DNA from: Selaginella tamariscina
Lineage: Eukaryota > Streptophyta > Lycopodiopsida > Selaginellales > Selaginellaceae
NCBI GenBank assembly: GCA_003024785.1
Contig: PUQB01000222.1
Span: forward strand, 460,161-524,160
Direction of reading: 5' to 3'
Length of the DNA: 64,000 nt
Below are positions 11,825 to 23,582 of this stretch, one piece after another (within the stretch, counting starts at the first letter, position 1; each line of letters opens with the position of its first letter). The notes under the pieces were generated by a model. The model saw nothing but the letters and a program-made list of their open reading frames with translations. It made no database searches and was not told where the DNA came from. A program made the position numbers and the translations under genes.

Positions 11825-12023
11825 CCTAACTTGCCCTAACCGAATCCTGTCCTCCTCCAACCGTCATAACTGTCTGCTTCCTGCAACCGTAGGATCCTTC
11901 CTACCCCGTAGGATTTTTCCTGTACACAGGATATTTTCTACTACTACTTTCCTACAAGTTACTCCTCCACCGTAGGAAAGTCCTATGTATGCAGTTCCTA
12001 CATGCTATTTTTGGCCTCTAACA
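11825..12023 (-). repeat. Left (3') LTR, inner part only
   Basis: The sequence matches the distal part of the right LTR (GCCCTAACCGAATCCTGTCC… to GGCCTCTAACA). It begins exactly where transposon copy A ends. A purine-rich tract (on the minus strand) follows its inner edge at 12024. Confidence 0.85.
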
Positions 12024-12329
12024 CTATTCCCCACCTTGAATCCTTGCAATGTCCTCATTGCAACTATCCTACTCCTTCCTTATGATGTTGATCTTCATGA
12101 TACTCTAGATTCTCCTCTTTATGCTTTTGAAAATTGTTCCTCTCTTCCTTTAGTTCTTGGTTGGAAGTTGATACCTTGAATTGTAGCACTTGATTTTCTT
12201 CATGTTCCTTAGTATCAGCAGTTTCTTCCTCTTCCTGTTCCTGAATAGTTTGTCCTTCTTGTTCCTGAATAGTTTGTCCTTCCTGTTCCTGAATAGTTTG
12301 TCCTTCCTGTTCCTTAGGCTCATCCTCTA

Positions 12330-12766
12330 AAACGGAATAGGAAAAACATCCTTCTTTGTGGCATCATTTAACTTCTTATAGTTTACACATACTCTCAACT
12401 TCCATTCTTTTTAGGAACAATCACAAGTGGTGATAACCATTGTGCACCCTGTATAGGATAAATAAACCTACACTTAACAGCTTATTTTATCTTCTCCTTA
12501 ACAAGCTGTGCATAATTAGGATTCATCCTATATGCTCTCTGTTTCACAGGCTCACTTCCTGGTAATAATTGTATAATATGTGTACACAATTTAGGAGGTA
12601 TGCCTTTAAGATCTTTATAGGACCAGGCAAAAACATCCTGATATTTTTCAAGCAAATTCAATCCTTTTTCACGGAATTCTTTATCTAATTCCTGAGCAAT
12701 GAATAGGTTTTTAGGATCATTTTCTGTACCTATATTCACTTGCTGCAAAGGATCTGTAGTATACAC
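12330..12766 (-). pseudogene. Start of Ty3-type reverse transcriptase region (fossil)
   Basis: The minus strand shows the Ty3/gypsy pre-RT and RT start: DVFAWSYKDLKGI, PVKQRAYRMNP and KKNGKWRVCVNYKKLN. Only this first part of the polymerase is recognisable. A short in-frame repeat encoding QEGQTIQE units lies to its left (about 12235-12310). Confidence 0.75.
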
Positions 12767-13015
12767 ATATGTATACTTTGCAGGCTATTCCTGTAAATCA
12801 ATCTCATATGGGATTGCCTTATAGAACTTTTCCTGCAATCTGGCCTATCTTCCTCCTTCTGCTGAACAGTTTTCTTTTCTTTCAACACTACGTTTAAGTC
12901 TATACCTATCAGGACTTTTAAGTCAGGATAAGCTTTCAGGATTTCTACTTCTTCCTGATCGTCTAAGCCATTAAACTAGTCATAACCTTCTAAAATAAGG
13001 GGTCTGTTTTCCTTT

Positions 13016-13774
13016 TTAACATACCTTTTTGTATGATTGTATATCACCGGTTTTTCCTTCTCCTTCTCCCAACGTCATCTTTCCTTTTCCTTCCATTTGG
13101 AGGACAATAAAGGATACTTTATATTTAAGACCCTTTATAGATATAGTCACTCCTCTCACTATACCTGTAGGCTTGACACTTCTCTGGTCTGCCATTTTTA
13201 AATTAAAAGGAGCAGGCTCAATGGGTCCTAAACCCATTTTCTTACAAGCATGTTCCTCAATAAAATTAACTCCTGAGCCTCCATCTATAAGGACTTCTTT
13301 TATCTTGTTTTTACCAATATATACAGTAATGCTGGGCACATACCCATCATAATTACCTTCTTTTTCACAATATTTTTCTACTCTATGAATTTCATTTCTT
13401 GTATATGCAGGTAAGGATTTTGGAACAATGTTCAACATTTCCAAGATTTGATTTTTAATATATGGGGCAATATGTATTAATTGTCCCAACGTGATTGTAA
13501 TTTCTTGGCTCAATGCACTTTGAGCCATTGATTCTGCCACGTCATCCTGAATCCGTTTCATAGGAATGCTCTGTTTTCTAGGGTTACTCTGTTTTATAGG
13601 AATATTCTTTTTCTCTTGAATATTCTTCCCTAAAATAGAATCAATTATTTTTAGATCTTTAGGTATATCCGTCGGTTGTGTATCATCATCCGAGATATAC
13701 TCAGGGAGATCTCGTTCTTGGAGATGAGTGTCCATCTCTCCTATTGTTTGCGTACTATCCCGCAATGGATTCAC
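13016..13774 (-). pseudogene. Retroelement protease region (fossil)
   Basis: The minus strand shows VLIDGGSGVNFIEEHACKKMG, a retropepsin-like active-site segment of the plant Ty3 kind, within an otherwise charged linker. It is part of the element at 11825-16191. Confidence 0.7.
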
Positions 13775-15513
13775 AGAATTTCCTTCTTCTGCTGGAAGGT
13801 ATTCCTGTTTCTGACATATATTTCTTTTGTACAGATTACTGCTCTCACGGCAGGATGGTTTTCCAGCTTATTCTCGTCCACATTAATGAACCGAGCTCCA
13901 AGCTCTCTCTTAGGAGCATTATTTGAGGTGGAAGGCTGATTCTTTGGACAGTTTGGAGAAATATGTCCTTTCTCTCCACATGTATAACAAATAAGATTAA
14001 TAGAATTCCTTCCTTGTACTTGTCTTTGTCTATAGTTATTTTGATCTCCATAACTTTCTTTTCTTGGATATCTTTCTGATCCTCTATAGGACGTCTCCTT
14101 CCTTCCCATATTAGGCTTGTATGGTGGAGCATATCTAGTTTGATTCCCCTCATACAGCCTATCATCTCCTCCTGTATAAGGAACATTCCTTCTGTTATTA
14201 AAAGGATTCATGTTTCTTCCTTCTTCCCAACTCCCAGGCTGTTCCTCATAATAGAGTTTCCTATTCCGAAATGGGAATGTGGTAACAGGTGGTTATCTCA
14301 CAGGAAACGGCCTGTTATACCAGCCTTCCTTTCTTCCTTCTTTTCCCTTTCTTTTTCCACACGTGCCACATTTTGATTAATAAAATACTTACAGTCTTTT
14401 GCCGAATGTCCTTCTTTATCACATATTTGACATTTTGGCAACTGTAGTCTACACTCATCCTTAGTATGTCCAGGATTTTTACACTTGGCACACCATACTT
14501 TGGCATCTAACTCCTTATACACAGGATTACCTTTCAAGGACTTAACTAGCTGTAATAACATTCTCTCATCAGCCTTATAATCCCGAACTTTAATAGGTTC
14601 ATCCTCATCATCTGAACTATCCTTCTTTCTCCTTAAGGATTTTATCTTTCCTTCTGCTATGTTTTCTATTTGTCTCCTCTTCTTCTCATAATCTTTAAGA
14701 TGCTTTACAAGATCTTTTCTATCTACTTCCTCAATTGTCATTGCATAATGCCTATATGGCTTCTGCAATCCTTGCTTATACCATTGAAGCAAAGCTTCTT
14801 CCTTAACATATAGTGAGCATTTCTTTTCATGCTTTTTAAAACGGTGTGTATATTCCTCTAGAGTTTCAGTTTTTCCTTGCAGGATATTTCTGAGCTTCTC
14901 TAAGTGCTCTTCAGGCAACTCTTCCTTTTTAAAGTATTCTTTAAAAGCTTCTGTAACTTTCTCATAATCTTCTCTCACATCCTTCTCCAACTCATAATAC
15001 CAATCAGATGCATTTCCTTTTAATGTGTGAGGAAATATAAGCAACTTATCTGCATTGCTTACTTTATACAACTTTACAACTTCCTCAAACTGCAATAAAT
15101 GTCTTTTAAGATTTTCCTTCTTTCCTGCGGAAAATATTGGGAACATCAATGTGCCTCCCAACATTCCGGGGAAAAGTGTCATATTAGACATATTCGGTGG
15201 GTTTTCTCTACCACCTTCCTCCTCACCAAGAGGGGAATTTCCAGGAGATACTCCTCCTGGTCTAATAGGAAAATCCTATTCTCCGAGGAGTTCCTTCCAA
15301 CTCCTCTTCTCCTGCAGTTTGATAGTCACCGTATTGTATATCCTCCACACCTTTAGCAACACTTTCTCCTATCTGATCAATGAGTTTTATAAGAGCTTCT
15401 TGCCTATTAGCAAGCTCTATTTGCTCAGCTCGGGCAGCCTCTCTCTCGACTTGCCTATTATCTCTCTCTCTTGCTAGAGACGAGTTAGGATTATGTTGCC
15501 TCCAAGGCTCCAT
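13771..15513 (-). pseudogene. Retroelement gag region with zinc knuckles (fossil)
   Basis: Minus strand: an N-terminal coiled-coil-like segment (about 15262-15513), then a retrotransposon gag core with FPHTLKGNASDWYYEL, then CCHC knuckles (CAKCKNPGHTKDEC, CQICDKEGHSAKDC and, further on, CYTCGEKGHISPNC). The family is Ty3/gypsy. The region is not read in one continuous frame. Confidence 0.8.
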
Positions 15514-15641
15514 CCATCATCATATATATACACACTTCTTTTCACTTAAGCTCTACTTCTCTCAGAGCTATATCACTTCTCACTTAGGAATTCAACAAAT
15601 TCCTTCACAACAATGGCGAAATCCCTCCGTGGTCGCCATGT

Positions 15642-16191
15642 GTTAACATACAAAACTTTTCTGTGTGCAGAAAACACTGTTCACAACGCAGGAAAAGCTT
15701 TGCAAGTTAAAGTGTAAGGATTTCGTCCAATAGAGAGCTCTATATATACTTATCTCGTCTCTAAGGTCAAGGATAGGATTTTGCTTTGGCCATTGCCATG
15801 TATAAGCATTCACAATACCCCATAAACATGCACTTGCATTACTATATGAATACAAAGAGATAGCAAGTGTGGAGACTTACTTCTCTCCCAAAGATACTTT
15901 CTCTCTCATGCATTGCTCTCCATAGCCTTCATAGCCTTCATAGTCTCTCTCTCTTCCTGCCCTTCCTTGCCCTAACTTGCCCTAACCGAATCCTGTCCTC
16001 CTCCAACCGTCATAACTGTCTGCTTCCTGCAACCGTAGGATCCTTCCTACCCTGTAGGATTTTTCCTACTGCTGTAGGATTTTTCCTGTACACAAGATAT
16101 TTCCTACTACTACTTTCCTACAAGTTACTCCTCCACCGTAGGAAAGTCCTATGTATGCAGTTCCTACATGCTATATTTTTGGCCTCTAACA
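15642..16191 (-). repeat. Right (5') LTR, complete
   Basis: It begins TGTTAACATA and ends GGCCTCTAACA on the plus strand (TG…CA). The adjoining internal bases form a primer-binding-like site. The right neighbour is transposon copy B sequence (CCATCAATCACC). Confidence 0.85.
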
Positions 16192-18020
16192 CCATCAATC
16201 ACCAAATCAGCCAAGACTTCCATCTCCTCCATCGTTGTTCCATTTAAAGGCTTCAACCATGTGAGCTTGAAATCGTTGTCTACATCCTTTATAGATTGAA
16301 CAGACTTAGACTTCAGCGTCTTACTGGGTTTCTTTGCAGACTTCTCTGAGGGCTCCACTTCACTTGTCTGCTTCTTCTTCAGTGTTCCTTTTGCAAAGGA
16401 TTCCATAAACCCCAACCATTTCGCAAAGATCCTATCCTCGGGACAAGAAATCAACATCATCAAAAAGGATGTTTCCTTCCGGCCCACCTGGGCAAAATCA
16501 ACTGCTACAATTTCTTCAACTCTCTGAGGAAAAAGACAGATTAATATACCGGCGAGATAAATCCCGCCCAAACAATTTGCTTACCCAGTATTCCGCAGAT
16601 TGTGTATTCCCTGTGGTAGCTCTTTGTGGTCACTGAAGAGATTCCCACACGGCTCGCGTGTGTTTGAACTTCTCCCATATTTTGCTGTTGTAGTGGTTGG
16701 TGTCTGCAGCGTCCCATTCCGCCGATAACTTATGGTACTGCTCGATTGTGAGATTCGGCTTCGCTAAAAACGCTGGTCTTTTCATCAGCTTCTCACGGGT
16801 ATGCTCGGAAAGTTTTGTTGCCATCGTTCCTTTGTTGTGTTCCTTGAGAAGTCGTTGGGCTGCCGTTATTATGTGCTGGCCACTAATGATGTAGTACTTA
16901 ACTGATTTTCTATTCTCCGTCTGAACCTTCCTCATTTGTTCCGGTGTTGTGATCCACACTTTGTCAGCGCCTTTGTGTCTCTCGTAGTATGCGCACAAAA
17001 CAGCATTATGTGGAACGGTGTAAGAATTGTCGTCCTTCATCTTCTTCATGAGCTCAGCTACATGTTCCTGGTTGAGTGGCCTGTAATTGAAGTTTGGGTT
17101 GACGCTGCAATATTTAACCCTACAAGGATAAATCTTATCATCCAACATCATTTCCTTGTGACTTATTGCAGCATGAGATGCCACAGGTGCAACTGACAAA
17201 ACGATTGATGATTTTCTTTTGCGATCCGAATCAACATGTGTGATCCCCGACTGCAGCTGTTCTAGTGTTCTCGGTACACTCTTCCAGCTCCCAAAGCTCC
17301 CTAAGCAAATTGAACGTGATCTGTAGAGAACCTGAACCGAGCCACCCTCTCAATCTCCATTATGATGTCGCTGTGTCTTCTTCAATGTGAAGAGGGAAGA
17401 TTGCTTCACTTGCTGATTTTCTGTATTGTGAAGCAATATCTCCTGATAATACACCTACTCGATGAGTCTGAAGATTTCGAAGTAGACATCCAGATGGATC
17501 CCCTCCATAGATGGGCTTTCGTTGAGTTGAAGAAGAACTCCAAGGTCAACATCATTAGTGAACACGTGAACGTCATTATCCACAAGTCAACAACCACCCG
17601 AAATTAATGTTGTAACTGGCGACCTCTGGATCCGAGAACGTGACATTGGATGGAACAAGGCATATGTGTCGAGCATCGTTCAATCTGGGTTCACAGCATG
17701 CTTTGGGATGCTTGACTAGCACACCCACTTTCCATTGTTTTGCTTGTCCATGCGATGTGACAGAGGTTAGTTTGACAGCAACCATGGTTGTTCCAATGCG
17801 CTTCCCGTTTAGTTTGAAATATGGCCAAGTTGATTCCAGAATCCCCCTGCCCATCTCTTCTCCTGCTCTCGTCTTTAATGTCACCTCAATTCCACATCTG
17901 AATACAAAAATGATTAGTTCAAGTATCCGAGTATAACAAATTTTATTTTAATTCTTACCCAGAATTTGACGACGACTCCATACTAATGACTCGATCTTCT
18001 TGTTTAATCAAATCGTCCTT
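16192..18020 (-). pseudogene. ParB/methyltransferase-like transposon gene, copy B (5' part)
   Basis: Same exon plan as copy C: exon 17959-18020, a long exon, and the 61-bp intron carrying the degenerate palindrome (16551-16568). The ParB-like stretch is open for 189 codons (16630-17199) and includes YYIISGQHIITAAQRLL. Elsewhere the frame is broken by small indels. The 3' half, with the methyltransferase-like and HAD-like parts, is separated by the retroelement insertion. Confidence 0.7.
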
Positions 18021-18123
18021 CTGCAAAATAATACACTATGAATACAAATCATATAAAAACGCACACACACTTGTATAAACTCGAATATACAAAAATAATA
18101 CATAGAGAGAAGTAGACGGAATT

Positions 18124-18210
18124 AATTGTCCAAAGCTCACATTTGTGCTAGTGCAAAAGAAAGATAACATTTCGTTTTAGAACCACCACAAATGTGAGCT
18201 CTGGACAGTT
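18124..18210. repeat. Hairpin with 24-nt arms, copy B
   Basis: Arms 18124-18147 and 18187-18210 correspond to the hairpin in A. The left arm has two extra differences from perfect pairing (TTGTCCAAAG in place of CTGTCCGAAG). Confidence 0.7.
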
Positions 18211-18321
18211 TTACATAGATTCCTAACTTTTACTCGAAATATTATGATAAGATGATAAAAGTAAATAAAATGAGATATGCAACTTATATATACTAATACA
18301 CATATATATTCATATGGAAGG

Positions 18322-19503
18322 TGCAGCGGGATTAATCTCGCCACCCCTTCAATGCCTCCTGAAAGAGTGGGCGGGATTAATCTCGCCACCTTTCTGGAGG
18401 CCTTGAACGGGAGTGCGGAATTAATCTTGCCACCCTTCTCGGTCTCAGAGAGAACTGGGCAGGATTTATTTGGCACACCCCTTCAGTAATTCCAGAAAGG
18501 AGGCGGGATTAATCTCGCCCACCATGTAAGGGATGGTTAAATGAATTTCCCCACCCTTCCCAATTCTCTCCATTGGTATGTTGTAAACCTTCTACGTCTT
18601 AGACAGAAACGTTTGGGATTGGTCCGACTCACCAATGGAGAAAAAAGCGAAGGGTGGCGGGATTCATTCCTCCAACAGGCATTGAAGGCTCGGCGGGATT
18701 AATCCCGCCGCCCAGGGCCTTCACTCGGTCCCTATGCGGCGGGATTAATCTCGCCAGACGCCAATTCCCGCTCGAAATCGGGAGGTATTAATCCCGCCGC
18801 CTAGGCCCTTTAGGCAGTCCTTTGGCGGCGGGATTAATCCCGCCCGATTCCGCACAGGGCAGCGGGATTAATCCCGTCGCCTCGGCCCTTCACTTTGGCC
18901 CTAGGCAGCGGGATTAATCCCGCCAGACGCCAATGCCCTGCGCGGAATTGGGTGGGATTAATCCCGCCGCCTAGGCACTTCAGGCAGGCCAATGGCGGCG
19001 GGATAAATCCCGCCCGATTCCGCGCAGGGCATGCGTACGCGGCAGGATTAATCCCGTTGCCCAGGCCCTTCACTCGGGCCTTAGTCGGCGGGATTAATCC
19101 CGCCGAAAGCCAATGCCCTGTGCAAAATCTTGCGGGATTAATCCCGCTGCCTAGGCCCTTCAGGCAGGCCAATGGCGGTGGGATAAATCCCGCCCGATTC
19201 CGCGCAGGGCATGCGTACACGGCGGGATTAATCCCGCCGCCCAGGCCCTTCACTTCGGCCCTAGGCGGCGGGATTAATCCCGTTGGACGCCAATGCCCTG
19301 CGCGGAATCCGGCGGGATTAATCCCGCTGCCTAGGCCCTTCAGGCAGGCCAATGGCGGCGGGATTAATCTCGCCCGATTCCACGCAGGGCATGCGTAGGC
19401 GGCGGGATTAATCCCGCCGCCGAGTGGCTAATTATATAGCAGCAGGATTAATCCCGCCGCTACACACGTCTCACCATATAGCGGCGGGATTAATCCCGCC
19501 GCT
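18322..19503. repeat. Palindrome cluster 1, copy B
   Basis: Same 18-bp palindrome family at about 50-60-bp spacing. A higher-order unit recurs about four times: palindrome, CCTAGGCCCTTCAGGCAGG, palindrome, GATTCCGCGCAGGGCATG. There are more mismatched units (CCCGTT, CCCGCT) than in A or C, which fits an older copy. Confidence 0.95.
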
Positions 19504-20400
19504 ACACACACACACAGATATATATATGTATATGTGTGTGTAGGAGAGTGCGTGTGTGTGCCAGAGATAGTCAAATCAGATAAAATTATACAGATATACA
19601 CACACATATATATATGTATATGTATATGTATATACACGTCTGTGTGCGAGAGATAGATAAATAAATAAAATTATACAGATACTGGTACACATAATATATG
19701 TATGTATACATAGGTATATAATATATTATATATATAATATAATATATATTTATATGTTGTGTGTGTGTGTGTGTATATGTATATCGTGTGTATGCGTGTG
19801 TGAAACAAATAAAATCATACATATAAACAAACACACACACACACATATATATACAGGAGTGTGCGTGTGTGTGCGAGAGATACAATTAACTAATCAATAA
19901 AATTATACACACACACACATATATATAGATAAATAAATAGAATATATATATATATATAATATATATAATATATATATATATATATATGATAGTATATATA
20001 GTAATCGTGGTGTGGTGGGGATGTATATTATATAATATAATATCTTGTTGTGTTTTGTGTGTATGTATACGAGTGTGCGTGTGTGCGAGAGATAGAGATC
20101 TATAGAGAAGAGAGAGAGAGAGGAAGATATATAATATATATATACAGATATATATATATATTTATATATATATATATCTATAGATGTGTGTATCGGCGTT
20201 GTGTGTAAGTGTTGGTGTGGTGTGTGTGTGTGTGTATGTGTTGTGTGTGTGTGTGTATGTATACGAGTGTGCGTGTGTGTGCGAGAGATAGAGATCTAAA
20301 TTATATTATTAAGATACACACATAATAAATATATAGTGAATAAAAATAAATAAATATCACAAATAAACGCAGAGGAGTGGCGTGTGAGAGAGAGAGAGAG
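19504..20400. repeat. TA/TG/CA microsatellite field, copy B
   Basis: Runs of (TA)n, (TG)n and (GA)n with the same GTGCGTGTGTGTGCGAGAGA signature as in A and C, but differently expanded. No gene seen. Confidence 0.85.
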
Positions 20401-20429
20401 ATCTCACCTGTGTGAGAAGAGAAGGAGAT

Positions 20430-21480
20430 TTCGCTGCCGCCCGCCTTACAAACCCTAGGAATATACCAAAACCCTAAAAGGAATAGAATATATATTAACC
20501 CTAATCGAATATTCCTTTTAAGAATATACTTAAACCCTAAAAAGAATAAACTATAGATTCGCCCTAAAGAAATATTCTTTCATTATATTATCAGCGTGTG
20601 CGTGTGTGTGGGTATCACATACACCCCAAGAAATAAATTATGCAAGGGTTTAACACGTGTATGAGAGTGTTAAAGTTTCACATACAGCGATACATATATA
20701 CACACATAGTATATACATAGACATACATACATATTAGTATATATTAATATTAGAGAGACAGAGTACAGGATCATGTATGGTGTGTATGTATGAGAGAAGA
20801 GTGACAATACATATTATGGATCATGCATGGTGTGTATGTTTGAGAGAAGAGAGACAGTACATATTTACATGGATCATGCATGGTGTGTATGTATGAGAGA
20901 AGAGTGAGAGTGTTAACAAATTAAATTCATACACATTGGATATATTAGTACACACATATACATACACACGTGTATACACACAGACATACATACATATTAC
21001 ATGTGTAAATTCAATGTAGGGTTTAGGGTTTAGGGTTAGGATGGATCATGCATGGTGTTTATGTATGAGAGGAGTGAGTGTTATACACAGATATACATTA
21101 TACATATTACATAATATTGTAACATCAGTACATATTATGGATCATGCATGGTGTGTATGTATGAGAGAAGAGACAGGCTACATATTATGGATCATGATCA
21201 TGCATGGTGTGTATGTATGAGAGAAGGGATTATGCATGGTGACACTGTGTATGTATGAGAGAAGAGATAGAGTGTTAACAAATGAAAATCGTACACATTG
21301 CATATATTATATTAGTACACATATATACATACACACGTGTATACACACAGACATACATATATATTACATGTGTAAATTCAATGTGTTACATACACACACA
21401 CTGAGTACATATAGATCATACATGCGTTGAACATGATGTTTTTCAATAAAGAAGCAACATATAATTTCTCAAGTTTGGTT
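20430..21480. repeat. AAACCCTAA boxes, telomere-type run and GATCATGCATGG repeats, copy B
   Basis: Counterpart of 4650-5580: AAACCCTAA boxes at about 20452-20540, a short TTTAGGG run at about 21017-21035, and about six units containing GGATCATGCATGGTGTGTATG followed by GAGAGAAGAG. Confidence 0.8.
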
Positions 21481-21544
21481 TAGGGCAATGTGCATGTGTG
21501 TGCATATGTGTCTCTGTAAGTGCTTCTAATGCGTGTGCACATGT

Positions 21545-22200
21545 ATATATAAATTTATGATTGTGTTTATATATAATATGTGCAAAACAAACATCGAATA
21601 ATTAAGAAAATAATATTAATATACACACTATGAACATATTTTAAATTATACATAATAATATATGATTTTATCTAATATATAGCCATATATAGTTTTAATA
21701 ATATATATTAATTTAATATTGATAATAAGGTTTAACACTAGAATATTCTTGAAATAATAACAAATTAATTGAGAAAATCCCATTAATATATACAAATGTA
21801 GAATAATTACTGAGATAATTAAGAATAAGACTAATTTAATTATGATAATCATGTTTAATATTGGAATATTCTTTGAATATTAAGAAAATAACAAAGAATA
21901 TCCCATTAATAGTAGGAAATGTAAATTAATTACTCGAGTAATTAAGAAAATAATAATATAAACAGACTATGAATATATTTTAAATGATACATAATAATAT
22001 ATCAATTTATTTATTGTATTAGTGTATATATATATATAATATAAACTTAATAATATATACTTGAATATTAAGAATGTAGAATAATTACAAAAATTTCGTA
22101 ATATTAAACAGCTTGAAGCACTTGAATGACATTAAATGCAATTTTAAAACACTCATTGGAATTGGAGAGTATATATGTCAGACTGTCGGTTATTTGTTTC
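21545..22200. other. AT-rich element-internal spacer, copy B
   Basis: Homologous to 5760-6750 of A but shorter. Only one arm (about 21628-21710) of the AT-rich inverted duplication is present. No coding signal is seen. Confidence 0.6.
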
Positions 22201-22289
22201 AACTCATCTTAAATTTTCTTTTCTGTTATTTCAAAAATTTTAATTTCTGACATAAGTATTATCAGTCTGACATGTAAATTTGAAAATAC

Positions 22290-22457
22290 ATTTAATTTCC
22301 CACTCAAATTCAGATCTGGTTCTTTCTCCGGCAAGGGTTTCTTCATTTTCACTCTTCAGATTTTCTTTTTTCTTCTTAGTGATCAGCTCAGGAGCGACAT
22401 TAAATTGGGTGCGCTATTGTTTATAGGAAAGCACGGCGCCTTCAGTGCTGTTTACAA
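22290..22457 (+). promoter_or_regulatory. Putative 5' exon of the transposase gene with splice donor, copy B
   Basis: Conserved counterpart of 6800-6996, ending TTTACAA|GTAAGTATT at 22457. It differs from A and C by small indels that change the translation, which suggests the exon may be untranslated leader. Confidence 0.4.
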
Positions 22458-22624
22458 GTAAGTATTATAAACAAATTTAGATATATTTATAAAGATTCAC
22501 TCTCTTACATTCTCTCTTAAATTTTAGAATTTAGGGATTTAGGAATGCATTAGGATTACAATATATTCTGTTAGGGATTTATCCCGTTTAAATATACTTT
22601 TAACTTAGTATTCTCGGTTAGCCG

Positions 22625-23438
22625 GGGCGGCGGGATTAATCCGGCCATTTTTTTTCGCCTCTTTGAAGAGGTGGCGGGATTAATCCCGCCACCATCTCTT
22701 TCATAGCTATGGCAGAATTAGTTCGGGCAATGCTTCTCCGCCTCTTAAAAAGAGCGGCGAGATTAATCCCGCCGATAACTCTCTCAACTGATAATGATTT
22801 ACTTGAATTTATTAGAAAGAGTTGTCGGCGGGATTAATCTCTTTTAGGATTTAATCTCGCCACTACTTCCCTGTTTTAAATATTTGTGGGCATTCATTCC
22901 CGAATCTCTTTGAAATCATAGTTTCGGAGAGAGTTGTGGGCGGGATTAATCCCCCGCTTATTCCCCGTCGTCAGAGTTGTGGGCGGGATTAATCCCGCCG
23001 CCTATTCTCCGTCGTCAGTGTTGTGGGCGGGATTAATCCCGCCCTCTTCCTCGTCGGAGGAATTTGCGGCGGGATTAATCCCGCCGACTCTCACAGACGA
23101 GGAAGATCCGCGGGATTAATCCCGCCGGTACTTCCTAGTCGGAGGGAGCCCGCGGCGGGATTAATCCCGCCTACTTCCTCGTCGGAGGGAGCCCGCGGCG
23201 GGATTAATCCCGCCGCTACTTCCTCGTCGGAGGGAGTCGCGGCGGGATTAATCCCGCCGGTACTTCTCGTCTGAGGGAGCCCGCGGCGGGATTAATCCCG
23301 CCGCCTCTCTCCGACGGGGTAGAGTCGGCGGCGGGATTAATCCCGCCGACTCTCTCCGATGGGGTAGAGTCGGCGGCGGGATTAATCCCGCCGACTCACT
23401 CTGAAGGGGTAGAGTCTGCGGCGGGATTAATCCCGCCC
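22625..23438. repeat. Palindrome cluster 2, copy B
   Basis: About sixteen palindrome units. Spacers such as CTTCCTCGTCGGAGGGAGCC and GACTCTCTCCGATGGGGTAG alternate. The unit count and order differ from A and C, so the cluster has turned over since the copies separated. Confidence 0.95.
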
Positions 23439-23582
23439 ATCAGTTATATTAATAAAATGAGATATTATTTTATATATAATTATGTATTATTGCACATGCA
23501 TATTATTAAGCAACTGCAGTTATGATTTCTTACAAATATTGCATAAACAGATATCATAAATAACACAATTATTTATGTGCAG

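Larger units (their letters stand above)
11825..16191 (-). mobile_element. Ty3-type LTR retroelement fossil between copies A and B
   Basis: On the minus strand, right to left, are a complete 550-bp LTR, a primer-binding-like site next to it, gag with zinc knuckles, an aspartic-protease region, the start of reverse transcriptase, a purine-rich tract and part of the second LTR. The LTR has TG…CA ends. RNase H and integrase are not recognisable, so the element is broken and incomplete, with several breaks. Its right LTR interrupts copy B, and copy A interrupts its left LTR. It is therefore younger than B and older than A. Confidence 0.85.
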
